A DNA stretch of 64,000 nucleotides from Fischerella sp. PCC 9431 (GCF_000447295.1 NZ_ALVX01000004.1:62001-126000); one strand, 5' to 3'; shown: positions 53,901 through 62,763, numbered from the stretch's first letter. Numbers and translations: made by a program. The notes: a model not told the origin generated them from the letters alone.

Positions 53901-54526
53901 ACGGAGTTTTGTCAGTCACCTTCAGCCCTGATGGTCTAACTTTAGCTAGTGGTGGTCATGACCATACAGTAAAGATATGGGAAATCAACACTGGTAAATG
54001 CCTGAAAAGTTTGCCAGGACATACAGGGTGGGTGTGGTCAATTGCCTTTAGCCCCGATGGACAAATCCTGAGTAGTGGAAGTGGAGATCACGTAGTCAAG
54101 ATATGGGAAGTCAAGACTGGTAAATGCTTGAAAACATTGCCAGGACATACAGGGTGGGTGCGATCGCTCGCCTTTAGTCCAGATGGCAAAATTCTCAGTA
54201 GTGGTAGTATGGATCAAACAGTGAAGTTATGGGATGTAAAAACTGGTGAATGCCTCAAAACTTTACAGCAACCTACTCAAGCAGTTTTATCAGTTACATT
54301 TAGTCCTGAAGGGCATACTCTAATCAGTAGCGGAGAAGATGAGACGCTGAAGATTTGGAATATCTTGACAGGTGAATGTATAAGAAGTTTGAGAAGTAAA
54401 AGACTCTACGAGGGTATGAAGATTACCGGTGTTACTGGGTTAACTCAGGCGACGCTTAGTACTCTTAAAAGTCTGGGGGCGATTGAAACTGAACTGCACA
54501 TCAACAAAAATGGGCGAGTTTCTTAA
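50915..54526 (+). CDS. HTH-NB-ARC-WD40 STAND protein (1203 aa)
   Basis: The domain order is clear. Residues 1-90 form a vWA-MoxR-associated (VMAP-type) helix-turn-helix (RLSKVEVAILKGSW...TYEQIALAANYSVAYVKR). Residues about 120-450 form an NB-ARC ATPase with the P-loop GMGGIGKTS and LVLDNAE. A few pentapeptide-like repeats follow (LRNVNLHNVNFNHAHL), then fourteen WD40 repeats (about 580-1165), enough for two seven-bladed propellers, and a short tail. Such APAF1-like proteins oligomerise on ligand binding. It is divergent from the GTPase-protease operon across 223 bases and convergent with the second TPR-CHAT gene, so it is a plausible sensor for either. Confidence 0.92.
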   Translation: MNFEEALEVANEAVFVEVGRRLSKVEVAILKGSWDNLTYEQIALAANYSVAYVKRHAGPELWKLLAEALGEKVSKNNFRFALERRWRRDWRAERVGETLENSIQNPRSKIQNRADWGEAIDVSVFYGRTAELNTLNQWLTKERCRLVALLGMGGIGKTSLAAKLAQQVEGQFDYFIWRSLYNTPPLLELLANLIQFLSADQVLEADLPNSVDGRISKLIDYLRQYRCLLVLDNAETILQSGAITGSYREGYEEYAQLIKRIGEVTHISCLVLTSREKPKEVALLEGEALLVRSLQLSGLHVVDGQKIFEIKGLSSSESELRPVVERYAGNALALKIVATTILDVFNGNISNFLKENTSVFGNIREILDQQFSRLSNLEKNIMYWLAVNREPVLLSELQDDIVSLILPQELLEALESLVRRSLIEKNSMLFTLQPVVMEYITNKFIQNIWQEITTHKIYLFKSHALMKATVKDYIRDIQIRLILKPVIDGLLKIFRNQRILENQLTKILVTLRETFPEEQSYTAGNVLNLLCYLKTDLSNYDFSHLTVRQADLRNVNLHNVNFNHAHLAQSLFAETFGGVLSLAFSPNGKFLAIGDMNSEIRLYQVGDWRQLNIFRGHTDWVSAVAFNYDTSIFASGSEDQTIKLWNITTGQCLNTLQRHEQGIWSLVFSSDGKVLVSSSDDKTVKIWDVSTGQCCKTLPGHQNMVRTVVLSPDNKVLISGSVDKTLKLWDVSTGKCLRTLQEHDEGIWSVAISPNGKILASGSGDGAVKLWDIRTGECLMTLQGHSDWVMSLAFSRDGQTLASGSWDQKVKLWNVSSGECRKTLLGHNSMIRAVMFSPDGQILATGSNDQTLKLWEVATGQCLKTMQGYGNRIWSIALSFDGQMLASSGDKTVKLWDINTGECFATLIGHSNEVKSVAWSPDGGIVASGSEDKTIKIWDIKTCKCRQTLQGHSNWIWAIAFSPDGRTLASGSHDHTVKLWDVETGQCWKTLHEENHGVLSVTFSPDGLTLASGGHDHTVKIWEINTGKCLKSLPGHTGWVWSIAFSPDGQILSSGSGDHVVKIWEVKTGKCLKTLPGHTGWVRSLAFSPDGKILSSGSMDQTVKLWDVKTGECLKTLQQPTQAVLSVTFSPEGHTLISSGEDETLKIWNILTGECIRSLRSKRLYEGMKITGVTGLTQATLSTLKSLGAIETELHINKNGRVS

Positions 54527-54540
54527 TCAAAGGTGCTGCG

Positions 54541-54573
54541 AGCTCCCCGACTTCTTGAAGAAGTCGGGGAGCT
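54541..54573. terminator. Perfect 16-base-arm hairpin between convergent genes
   Basis: AGCTCCCCGACTTCTT and its complement flank a single G. It lies 14 bases after the NB-ARC-WD40 stop and before the end of the leftward TPR-CHAT gene, so it can stop transcription both ways. Confidence 0.8.
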
Positions 54574-54610
54574 GACCACCCTCACTTATCAAAATTAATG
54601 CGACAGATTA

Positions 54611-57600
54611 CTACTTGCCAATAGCAGTAAATGCAGCCCAATAATAAGGAGATGCAAATGGTTTGTTGCTATCAAAATTTTCTGATTGCCAAACTATTCT
54701 TATAGTCGCACGAGTTGTAGTAATATCTGGTGGCAATGAATTTTTCCATTTTTTTAAATCGTCCCAAGTAACATCCCGTAGCCATTTTTGCGCTTGGTTC
54801 AGCGCCACTGCTACTGAGACATCTTGACCGCTACTAAAAGCCTCTCGGAGATTCTGCAAGAATTTCATCATCAAATATGCTGTAGATTCATCGTCTACCT
54901 TCCAAAGACTACTGACTACACAAGAACTCCCAGCATAGAGAAAGCCACTAGGTAAACCAATATATTCATCGCTCATATTATTAAAGTCTATCAAGCCTGT
55001 TTCACAAGCAGAAAGAATCACAAGACGGCATTGGTTAAGGTCAAAAACTCCATCAAAAAGATTACCTAATGTAAGGCATTTGCTTAAATCTACGTTTTTT
55101 CCATTTGAGCTTTTGAGATATTTTTCTGAGTCAGCATCTACAGGAACAGAAGAAACATATGCGTCTGCTAGCAGCAAGCAAGAATTTGTAGGCGAGATGA
55201 GGTTGAAATAACCGTGACAGGCAAAGTGAAGATAATTTACTTCCTTGAGATTCGGTGCAGCTTTATATAGTTGATCTTTGGTGGCTTGGCTTTTGGACAA
55301 TACTTGACGTGAGGAGAACAAAGGCAAAATCTGTTCTACTTCCAACTCCGTGTTAGGAAGGTCTTTTGTTGGGTTGTGAATCGCAAAGATAGATTCAAAA
55401 TTTGAACGTTTTCGTTGTTGAATCTGTTGTAAAAGTTGGCAACTGGGAGCATAACTTACACCATTTGAGAATTGTTCAAATAATAATTCTCCATCAGTTA
55501 AGGGGAGTGTATGCAGAGGAAATAGGTTTAGAAATACATGAGGAATGAGGATAAGGCGCGAGTAAGTTTTTGGTATTAAATTATTGAGGATGTTTTCTAT
55601 TTGTAAGATTTTGGCAAAATTAGTAAAGCGAGAGTTGAGACTATTCTTCCACGCGTCTATGTTTTTAAAATATTCCGTAACATACTCTTGAAAGTCGCCC
55701 AGCAAAACCTTCAGTTTATCATTTTGAGTGCATATATTTAGCCTTTGGATATTGTCATGAGTAATAATAAAAGTCTCCCAGCCAAAACTGGTAATATACC
55801 ACTCGATAATCGCAGTCTGTTTATCCAAATTTGCTTGAAAATGCGCTAAATTAAAGCTATAACCTACTGGTAGATATTGGTCTTGCAATTGATTGCGCTG
55901 TTGTCGCAATTTTTGGAGATGTTGCCCTAAAGCTTTGGGATTTTCGGCTATGCCATTTTGAATTTTATCTTGTCCTGCGGCTATTTCCTCTCGCAGTTGT
56001 TCTAATTGATTGGCGACATCTGCGGGGAAAATATTTTTAGAATCACGGTTGAGGATAAGTTCAACTAAGTTGCGAGTTTTGCTACGTTCAACGTATTCTA
56101 TTGCTTGCACAATGTTGTTCAGTTCCAGACAAGTTTTCACCATGCAGTGGTAGAGACGATTCCATTGTTCTGCTTGTTTGCGTTTTGTTTCTGAGCCAGA
56201 AATAATTTCTTCTCGTAATAATTCTACTGTTTCAATAGCAGACTTAAGGTTTTGGTACGCTGAGTTAAATTGTTGTGCATCTAGGTAAACAAGACCCAAG
56301 TTGAATAATGTTTGAGCATGGTTTTCGGGGAAGGTGTCGCGGGTATAAACTTTCAATATGGGAGTGTAAGCAGCTATGGCTTGTGCAAAATTCTGTGCTT
56401 TGTCACCCCTTATTCTGTTACGGTAAGCATTTCCCAAGTTATTTTGCGTCATTGCCCATTGTTGGGGGGAAGCATCGCGGGTTCTAATTTCACTAGCAGC
56501 AGTGAATGCAGCGATCGCATTTTCTATATTCTGCGCTTTGTCACCGTCTATTCTGTGAAAGTAAGCGATTCCCAGATTATTTTGCGTCGTTGCCCACTCT
56601 TGGGGAAAAGCATCACGAGTATAAACTTGTAATGCAGCCGTCGAAGCTGCGATCGCTAACTCCAAATTCTCAGCTTTGTCCCCATATGTTCTATTTAAGT
56701 AAGCTTTCCCCAGATTCATTTGCGTCTTTGCCCAATCTTGGGGAAAAGCATCATGGGTTTGATAAACTTTTAACGCATCGGTAAAAGCTGCGATCGCAAA
56801 CTCCAAATTCTCAATTTTGTCACCGCGTATTCTGTCAGAGTAAGCAATCCCTAGATTCACTTGTGTCTTTGCCCTCTGGTAGCGATACTCATTGCTATCG
56901 AATACTTTCCAAGAGTCGGTAAAAGCTGCGATCGCCAACTCTATATTCTGAGCTTTATCGCCGCGTATTCTGTATAAGTAAGCAGTTCCTAGATTATTTT
57001 GTACCTCCGCCCAATTTTGGGGGTAAGCATCGTCGCGGGTAAATACTTCTAAGGCGGCGCGGGAAGCTGCGATCGCCAACTCTATATTCTGAGCTTTGTC
57101 CCCGCGTATTCTGTAGAAGTAAGCAGATCCCAAATTCATTTGTGTCTTTGCCCACTCTTGGGGATAAGCGTTGTGGGTGAATACTTCCAAGGCGCTGGTG
57201 AAAGCTGCGATCGCCAATTCTAAATCTTGTGCTTTGTCCTTGCATATTCTGTTACAGTAAGCAATGCCTAAACCAATTTGTGTCGTTGCCCAATTTCTGG
57301 GATGGGCGTTGCGAGTGAATACAGTTAAGACTGCTTCATAACCAGCAATGGCAATTTCTATATTGCTAGCTTTGTCACCTAAGTGGAATTGCTGAATTAG
57401 GTCGCTAAACTGACCAATCACCGTTGCACGGTATTGTGCCTCATCTGTCTCGACTGTTGTCCGTACATTTATTGCCCATCTTGCCCATCGCCGCAGAAGT
57501 TCTGCAAAATCCTGATTGAGATATTCTAGATTGTTTTGCAGCAACGGATAAACAACCTGTGGGTTTCCCTCGCTTTCATCCGTTGCTTGCAATAAGTTCA

Positions 57601-57646
57601 TCAAAAATTGCATATAAGCTTCGTAGCGCTGTTTGTTGATGTTCAT
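54611..57646 (-). CDS. Second TPR-CHAT protease
   Basis: Seven or more near-identical 46-47-residue TPR units (each with GDKAQN(I/L)E and LAIAAFT) cover about residues 90-430, followed by a helical region and a CHAT domain. Catalytic His is in NYLHFACHGYFNL and Cys in LVILSACETGLID, then GSSCVVSSLWKVDDE and the C-terminal YYWAAFTAIGK. I start at ATG 57646, since the opening MNINKQRYEAYMQFL matches the other TPR-CHAT. Upstream in-frame ATG 57715 is less likely. HIP1 octamers sit at the same point in six repeat units. It is convergent with the NB-ARC-WD40 gene. Confidence 0.9.
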   Translation of the reverse strand: MNINKQRYEAYMQFLMNLLQATDESEGNPQVVYPLLQNNLEYLNQDFAELLRRWARWAINVRTTVETDEAQYRATVIGQFSDLIQQFHLGDKASNIEIAIAGYEAVLTVFTRNAHPRNWATTQIGLGIAYCNRICKDKAQDLELAIAAFTSALEVFTHNAYPQEWAKTQMNLGSAYFYRIRGDKAQNIELAIAASRAALEVFTRDDAYPQNWAEVQNNLGTAYLYRIRGDKAQNIELAIAAFTDSWKVFDSNEYRYQRAKTQVNLGIAYSDRIRGDKIENLEFAIAAFTDALKVYQTHDAFPQDWAKTQMNLGKAYLNRTYGDKAENLELAIAASTAALQVYTRDAFPQEWATTQNNLGIAYFHRIDGDKAQNIENAIAAFTAASEIRTRDASPQQWAMTQNNLGNAYRNRIRGDKAQNFAQAIAAYTPILKVYTRDTFPENHAQTLFNLGLVYLDAQQFNSAYQNLKSAIETVELLREEIISGSETKRKQAEQWNRLYHCMVKTCLELNNIVQAIEYVERSKTRNLVELILNRDSKNIFPADVANQLEQLREEIAAGQDKIQNGIAENPKALGQHLQKLRQQRNQLQDQYLPVGYSFNLAHFQANLDKQTAIIEWYITSFGWETFIITHDNIQRLNICTQNDKLKVLLGDFQEYVTEYFKNIDAWKNSLNSRFTNFAKILQIENILNNLIPKTYSRLILIPHVFLNLFPLHTLPLTDGELLFEQFSNGVSYAPSCQLLQQIQQRKRSNFESIFAIHNPTKDLPNTELEVEQILPLFSSRQVLSKSQATKDQLYKAAPNLKEVNYLHFACHGYFNLISPTNSCLLLADAYVSSVPVDADSEKYLKSSNGKNVDLSKCLTLGNLFDGVFDLNQCRLVILSACETGLIDFNNMSDEYIGLPSGFLYAGSSCVVSSLWKVDDESTAYLMMKFLQNLREAFSSGQDVSVAVALNQAQKWLRDVTWDDLKKWKNSLPPDITTTRATIRIVWQSENFDSNKPFASPYYWAAFTAIGK

Positions 57647-57812
57647 AGGTAATGGAGAATTTTTAAAATCTTCGTCCGATCGCTTGTAAAGTATGGTGAA
57701 AGTAGGGCAACGCAAAAATAAGCATTCCAGGATTTCAGAGCGGCCACTTTTATTTATTATTCAAATTCATGCAATTTATGATTATAGTGTTCTGAATTCT
57801 GTATTTCGACTC

Positions 57813-58181
57813 CTATTTATTTCTCAAAAACTTATCTAAATTGACATTCCATGCGTCTGCTAAATAACTAAAGTATAGTCCTTCCCTATCAGTTATTTTT
57901 CCATCAGCAGCAACAACTTCCAATGCAAACTCTAAAAGGTTTATTCTATCATTTGCTGAACTCAGAGTTTTGAAAGCCATCACCGCCGTATGAAACTCTT
58001 CTATTTTTCCCTTTTCATCCATCATATCAATTACCTGCATCGTTTGTTCTAAGGAAAAATCTATAGAACCATAGTTGTCAACCAAAAAACTTTTGATAAT
58101 ATTTATTTCTTGGGAATCGGCATATCCATCAGCCAAACTAATCAGCCATAAAATCTCGAAAGCAGCTTTGAATTTGTTCAT
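57813..58181 (-). CDS. TerB-like tellurite-resistance-type protein (122 aa)
   Basis: Helical protein with the TerB metal-binding pattern: LISLADGYADSQEINIIKSFL in the first half and LEVVAADGKITDREGLYFSYL in the second (acidic DG..D..E boxes). I start at ATG 58181, because AGGAG lies 8 bases before it and inside the longer alternative frame. TerB-like domains occur with calcium/stress and phage-defence modules. It is the first gene of a leftward pair with the second TPR-CHAT gene, 166 bases upstream of that gene's start. Confidence 0.8.
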   Translation of the reverse strand: MNKFKAAFEILWLISLADGYADSQEINIIKSFLVDNYGSIDFSLEQTMQVIDMMDEKGKIEEFHTAVMAFKTLSSANDRINLLEFALEVVAADGKITDREGLYFSYLADAWNVNLDKFLRNK

Positions 58182-58562
58182 TTTTATGCTCCTTGGTGTC
58201 ATGAAATACGATTATTTTCTATCTCCCAATCAGCGCTATTTGGCAAAAACAGCTATAAAGTGAAACAGCAAAATTCAACTTACAAAAGGTCTGCAAACTG
58301 CTGATTTAAGGTATGTATATTTTGCTCGATAAGAAAGTTCTAATTTTCAATTTAGAACCATTGACAAAGGTTGTCGATACAGAAAAGTTACGGTAAAGTT
58401 CCCTAGACTGCAAAGTTTGCACACTGACATTTGGCACAAAAAACAATTTAATTGAAGTACTTATTTGATGGAGGATGAGAAAACTTAACAGCAAGCGATC
58501 GCAATAACTAGCTTTTTGGTAAAAAATCAGAGATGGTAAAGTTAGCTTGAGTTCTTCTTTTT
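58182..58562. promoter_or_regulatory. Intergenic region with orphan copy of the 11-base motif
   Basis: No gene is seen. Units AAAAGTTACGG and TAAAGTTCC at 58383-58402, then AGTTTGCA at 58414-58421, reproduce the control region of the NB-ARC-WD40 gene. The only start codon in the corresponding place (58471) is followed by just six codons. It may be the promoter of a deleted gene. Confidence 0.5.
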
Positions 58563-59363
58563 CTAGTTAATCTTTGCTACCCATCCGCCATCTACACGCA
58601 AGTTAGCACCGTTAATATAGCCAGCAAGAGGACTAGAAACAAATGTCACCAGATGCGCTACGTCTTCAACAGTTCCGAGTCTATCAGTAGGATTGCTCAT
58701 CATCCCTTGTAACATATGCTGCTGAATCTGCTCTAAATCTGTACCCCATCCTTGCGCTGAACCAATTTGAAGCATGATTCCGTTCAAACCAGGCGTGACA
58801 ATCGCACCAGGACTTACCGCATTCACTGTAATTCCAGTTCCGGCTAATTCTTTTGCTAAACTCACTGTCAAGTTGAGGTTAGCGGCTTTGGTGGCGGAAT
58901 AGTCAGGCGCGGACATTGGTTGTATAGCTACACTGCTAGACATATTGATGATACGTCCCCAACCCAGTTCTCGCATTTGCGGCACTAATAGCAAAGTTAT
59001 ACGTACCATCGACACAACATTGATGTTGTAAAGCTCGATCCATTGGCTGGGTGTTGAGTTCATCCAGTCACGTAAGAAGTAAGCACCAGCATTATTCACT
59101 AAAATATCCACAGCCCCAAGAGTTGATAAAGCCTTATCTACTACTTGCTCTGCCCCTGTATCAGTAGCCAAATCACCAATGGCAATAAACGCTTCTCCAC
59201 CATTGGCAACAATCTCCTGAACGACACGGCTGGCTTGTGTTTCATTACGACCATGTACAACTACCGTCACTCCTTCTTGTGCCAGCGCTTTAGCGATACC
59301 TTCACCAATACCAGAACTACTACCAGTGATAAGGGCACATTTTCCTTTAAGTTGCAAATCCAT
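58563..59363 (-). CDS. Short-chain dehydrogenase/reductase
   Basis: Classical SDR of 266 residues: the cofactor loop TGSSSGIGEG near residue 14, NNAG (ILVNNAGAYFL), the catalytic Ser in INMSSSVA, and Tyr-x3-Lys in PDYSATKAANLN, then the C-terminal NGANLRVDGGW. The HGRN after the second strand favours NADPH. It is the last gene of a leftward set after a KASIII-like and a ThDP-dependent enzyme gene, so it probably reduces the ketone product made by those enzymes. A 164-base gap with a hairpin separates it from the KASIII-like gene. Confidence 0.92.
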   Translation of the reverse strand: MDLQLKGKCALITGSSSGIGEGIAKALAQEGVTVVVHGRNETQASRVVQEIVANGGEAFIAIGDLATDTGAEQVVDKALSTLGAVDILVNNAGAYFLRDWMNSTPSQWIELYNINVVSMVRITLLLVPQMRELGWGRIINMSSSVAIQPMSAPDYSATKAANLNLTVSLAKELAGTGITVNAVSPGAIVTPGLNGIMLQIGSAQGWGTDLEQIQQHMLQGMMSNPTDRLGTVEDVAHLVTFVSSPLAGYINGANLRVDGGWVAKIN

Positions 59364-59485
59364 ATCTTTACTGAGTTAAAGCTTCGGCTTAGTTCAGCTT
59401 TAACCCTGAGCAAAGCCGAAAGGTCAAGAATTTCTCTTTTGTGATGATCGAGATTAGCCAAAGATTGATTGATCTTTGGTATCCT

Positions 59486-59511
59486 CCACTGATTGCAAAG
59501 CAATACAGTGG
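59486..59511. terminator. Intra-operon hairpin
   Basis: CCACTGATTGC pairs with GCAATACAGTGG with one bulged base. It lies between the KASIII-like stop and the SDR start and may attenuate SDR expression. There is no T-tract. Confidence 0.4.
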
Positions 59512-59527
59512 TGGGAAGATGTCAAAC

Positions 59528-60634
59528 TCACTCAATGCTAGATATCTCAAAGAAATCAGCAGAACCTAAAGCTACATCACCCCAGCGCATCACAGTTGCA
59601 GTGGCATTTGCTGATGCGCCAAAAGAATAGACGAGAACCAAATCATTTTCATGAATCTTACCTGATAGTGCCGCATGATACAGATTAGCTAGGGGAAGTA
59701 CAGGCCCAATATTTCCATACTCAGGGTAGAGATTGATTGTGCGTTCTGGGTTAATACCTAGTATCCGAGCACCAAATTTGGTAAACCAGGCAGTTGGTGT
59801 ATTGAAAATAAAGAAGTCGATTTGGTCGATTGTCACGTTAGCATTAGCAGCAGCACCCTCACAGCATCTCAGGACAAAATCAGCAGCAGTATTACTAATT
59901 ACTCGATTTGCTCCCTTGCCTGTCTTCATAAATAATCGCAGCTTGCCTTGAGAATCTTCTGCAATTTCAGTGTGAAATGCGCCACAAGTCTCTGCTGAAT
60001 GAACAATTTTACTACCGAGAATTCCTTGGTTAGCTTTTAGTTCACTAACTACAAAAGCTGCGGCACCATCACCAGTTATCCATGAGAGAGTATCTCTTTC
60101 ATCCAGAAGACGAGAATATGCACAGGAGGTAACTACTAGAATATTGCGGTACTCTTTGGCTCGCACTAATGTACTAGCAGTTTGCAGTGCAACTATACCA
60201 CTTGAACACATGGAATTAAGATTCCAAGCGGGACAATGTAAACCCAGTTGATTGACGAGGAAAGCAGCATTACCAGCTACAACTTCCTCAGTACCGAAAG
60301 AGGTAACGATCGCCAAATCAATATCTTCTGTAGAGAAATTTCCAGCCTCTAAAGCGTCTCGTGCTGCACGATACTCTAAGGTTAGCGATGACTCACCTGG
60401 GGCAAGTATCCGTCGCTCAACAGCACCCCGAAAGGGGTCTTGCAGATAAGGCAGCATTTCCTGATCAAATTCGTTGCTGGGAGTGGAGTCAGCCAGTGAA
60501 AACAGCCTTGCCAAACTTTTTTGTTCCGACTGAGAAACTATCTGTGGGTATTTCTGACGGTAATAATCATTCGTCAATATGGTGCTGGGAAAGCTCAATG
60601 CTAGGGAGCGAATGCCTACTGAATAATCTTTCAT
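59528..60634 (-). CDS. KASIII-like acyl-condensing or acyltransferase enzyme
   Basis: The 368-residue protein has the thiolase fold of 3-oxoacyl-ACP synthase III. The catalytic Cys143 sits in NLNSMCSSGIVAL and the late Asn in YPEYGNIGPVLPLANL. The usual HQAN motif reads FNTPTAWF, so the catalytic His appears replaced. Decarboxylating condensation usually needs that His, so the enzyme may instead transfer acyl groups, as some KASIII homologues in secondary metabolism do. It starts 14 bases after the ThDP-enzyme gene, clearly in the same operon. The product is unknown. Confidence 0.85.
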   Translation of the reverse strand: MKDYSVGIRSLALSFPSTILTNDYYRQKYPQIVSQSEQKSLARLFSLADSTPSNEFDQEMLPYLQDPFRGAVERRILAPGESSLTLEYRAARDALEAGNFSTEDIDLAIVTSFGTEEVVAGNAAFLVNQLGLHCPAWNLNSMCSSGIVALQTASTLVRAKEYRNILVVTSCAYSRLLDERDTLSWITGDGAAAFVVSELKANQGILGSKIVHSAETCGAFHTEIAEDSQGKLRLFMKTGKGANRVISNTAADFVLRCCEGAAANANVTIDQIDFFIFNTPTAWFTKFGARILGINPERTINLYPEYGNIGPVLPLANLYHAALSGKIHENDLVLVYSFGASANATATVMRWGDVALGSADFFEISSIE

Positions 60635-60648
60635 AAAACAAATACTTC

Positions 60649-62499
60649 CTATGAATTGGTAATGCCTTGGGAAATCAAACTGTTAATCCGACCTTCTATA
60701 GGCACAGCTTCAGTTGGATCGATTACCACATCAACTATGAAGGGAACAGGAGAAGCGATCGCTTTCTCTAAGGCAGTTCGGATATCAGATTCTTTCTCCA
60801 CACGGATACCGCCAGCTCCCATACCGCAGGCAATCTTCACGAAATCGACTTGCGGTATCTCTACATCCATACCATCAAACCCTTGTAACGCCGACCCCTG
60901 ACCGCACATGTTGTAACATCCATCGTTGAGAATAATCCAGACAGCAGGAATCTGGTATCTCACAGCAGTGCTGACCTCACTGTTCATCAGCATCGCACCA
61001 TCCCCAACAATAGCAACCGCCTTACCATTGCGTGCTAGGGTTGCACCAACAACACCCGTCACAAAATGACCCACAGAAGCAAAGCCAGTGCTGGTGCGGT
61101 AACGACTTGGCTGAGTAAATTGCAACAACTGATTTCCCCATGCCATTGAGTTACCTGCTTCGGTCATCACTATGGCATCACTTCGATCAACAATTACTTG
61201 TTGAATTGCATCCATGAGTACCTGGGGTCGCACCAAGCCTGTCATCCGGGGATTGATTTTTTGCCGCTCCGGTCGAGGCAATGCCATTTGACTTTGACAG
61301 CTGGAAAAATGCTTTAACAGTGCCTGCACAAACGCTTTCACATCGGACTGGATAGCTAATGTATTAACGCATGGATATGCAGTTCCCGGCACTTCCGGGT
61401 CGATATCAACATGCAAAAAACCTTCCAAAGGGATCATCGTTGGATTCCAGAAAGAGGTGAATTCACCAAGGCGCGTTCCTAGTACCAGCATCCACTGAGG
61501 ACGATGCTTTTGCATATAAGTTAAAACTGACTCATGTCCAGCAAGGCCCGTAACCCCCACAAACTGAGGATGGTTTTCTGGAAAAATCCCTTTACCGCGT
61601 GGCGAACACATGACCGCAGCTCCAGTCTTCTCAGCAAACTGACGAATTTCTGCTGCTGCATTTATTGCACCAAAACCAACCCAGATGGCAAACGATCCTG
61701 ATGACAACAACTGCACACATTTAGAAATGGTTTCCTCACTGGCAGTGGCTGGAGCAAAAGATAGATCCGCCTGTGATAATGATGTTTTAATGGAACTTGT
61801 TTGGATGTTGGTAGGGATACTTATATGTGCGACAAAGCCCCCTGGTTGGGCTAAACCTTTCGCTAACCTGCGATAGACCTCTGGAAGTTCATCATTGGAT
61901 TCGAGGGTAGTTGCATAATGGAACAGAGATTTTGAAGTGAGAGTTTCAGCCATTGTATAAGTGCTGGTTTCTTGGCAAGCCCACCGTCCCCTTTGGGATG
62001 CTGAGGTAGAGGCTGACAAAAAGATTACCTTTGCACCCTCCCAACGGGCAGCAAATAAACCTGTCAAACTATTCGTGATCCCTGGTCCTGTTGTCGCAAA
62101 TACTACGACAGGGCGATCGCTAGCAAAATATGCTTCAGTAGCCGCAAAAGCTGATCCTGCTTCATGACGAAAGTGAAGCACCCGAATAGAACTATGTTGC
62201 AGAGCGTGCCACAAAGGGACAATTGCTCCCCCTGATACACCAAATGCATATTGCACTCCTATCTCTTCCAGCATCTTGACTATTGCACAGGCCACTGAGA
62301 CAGGTACAAAGTCCGATTGTGGATTTGGTTGGATATTTGTAATAGATAAGGGTGTTAAAGGTGACTTAGTTGCAGCAAAAATGCCAGAGTTGGATTCATA
62401 ATTTAGGGAACTGTTCTGCTCTGGTGCGAACTTTGCTTGGGTATGAAGTTTTTCTTTTTTAGCCTTAGTTGCTTTGATAGGAAAAGATCTAGCGCTCAT
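60649..62499 (-). CDS. ThDP-dependent acetolactate-synthase-like enzyme
   Basis: The 616-residue protein has the three domains of the family. The activating Glu lies in LHFRHEAGSAFAATEAYF, the middle nucleotide-binding-like domain follows, and the ThDP-binding motif starts GDGAMLMNSEVST and ends ILNDGCYN. An extra 60 residues, basic then polar, precede the first domain. Close linkage with a KASIII-like enzyme and an SDR points to carboligation of an alpha-keto acid with an acyl unit in a specialised pathway, not branched-chain amino-acid synthesis. Scytonemin ScyA belongs to the same superfamily, but the other scytonemin genes are not seen here. First gene of the operon. Confidence 0.85.
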   Translation of the reverse strand: MSARSFPIKATKAKKEKLHTQAKFAPEQNSSLNYESNSGIFAATKSPLTPLSITNIQPNPQSDFVPVSVACAIVKMLEEIGVQYAFGVSGGAIVPLWHALQHSSIRVLHFRHEAGSAFAATEAYFASDRPVVVFATTGPGITNSLTGLFAARWEGAKVIFLSASTSASQRGRWACQETSTYTMAETLTSKSLFHYATTLESNDELPEVYRRLAKGLAQPGGFVAHISIPTNIQTSSIKTSLSQADLSFAPATASEETISKCVQLLSSGSFAIWVGFGAINAAAEIRQFAEKTGAAVMCSPRGKGIFPENHPQFVGVTGLAGHESVLTYMQKHRPQWMLVLGTRLGEFTSFWNPTMIPLEGFLHVDIDPEVPGTAYPCVNTLAIQSDVKAFVQALLKHFSSCQSQMALPRPERQKINPRMTGLVRPQVLMDAIQQVIVDRSDAIVMTEAGNSMAWGNQLLQFTQPSRYRTSTGFASVGHFVTGVVGATLARNGKAVAIVGDGAMLMNSEVSTAVRYQIPAVWIILNDGCYNMCGQGSALQGFDGMDVEIPQVDFVKIACGMGAGGIRVEKESDIRTALEKAIASPVPFIVDVVIDPTEAVPIEGRINSLISQGITNS

Positions 62500-62763
62500 A
62501 AAATTAAAAAAGTAGATAAATGAGATATATACAGATTGACAAGTAAACTTTCTTGCTTGATGGATGTAAAAAATCTACCAAGAAGCTATTTTCTCCTTTG
62601 AGAAGTTGAGTTTTGTTGAACATAATATTTTGCTTGTTTGCTTAGCTTATAAATTCATCAAACTTTATTGCTTACTAAGTTCCCACCTGAGAGATACTGA
62701 CTTATTTCTGGTTTCGACTGACTTTTGCGGTTTATAATCAGTATGGTTTTTGCCGGATAAGCC
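62500..62763 (+). promoter_or_regulatory. Divergent promoter region
   Basis: The 264-base gap separates the biosynthetic operon from the second NB-ARC gene. TATAAT at 62733-62738 lies 25 bases before the ATG at 62764 and is a likely -10 box. No good -35 was found. Confidence 0.4.

Noticed and set aside
60649-62499. Scytonemin gene scyA
   Set aside because: Same enzyme superfamily, but the partners here are KASIII-like and SDR, and no scyB, scyC or aromatic-pathway genes are visible.
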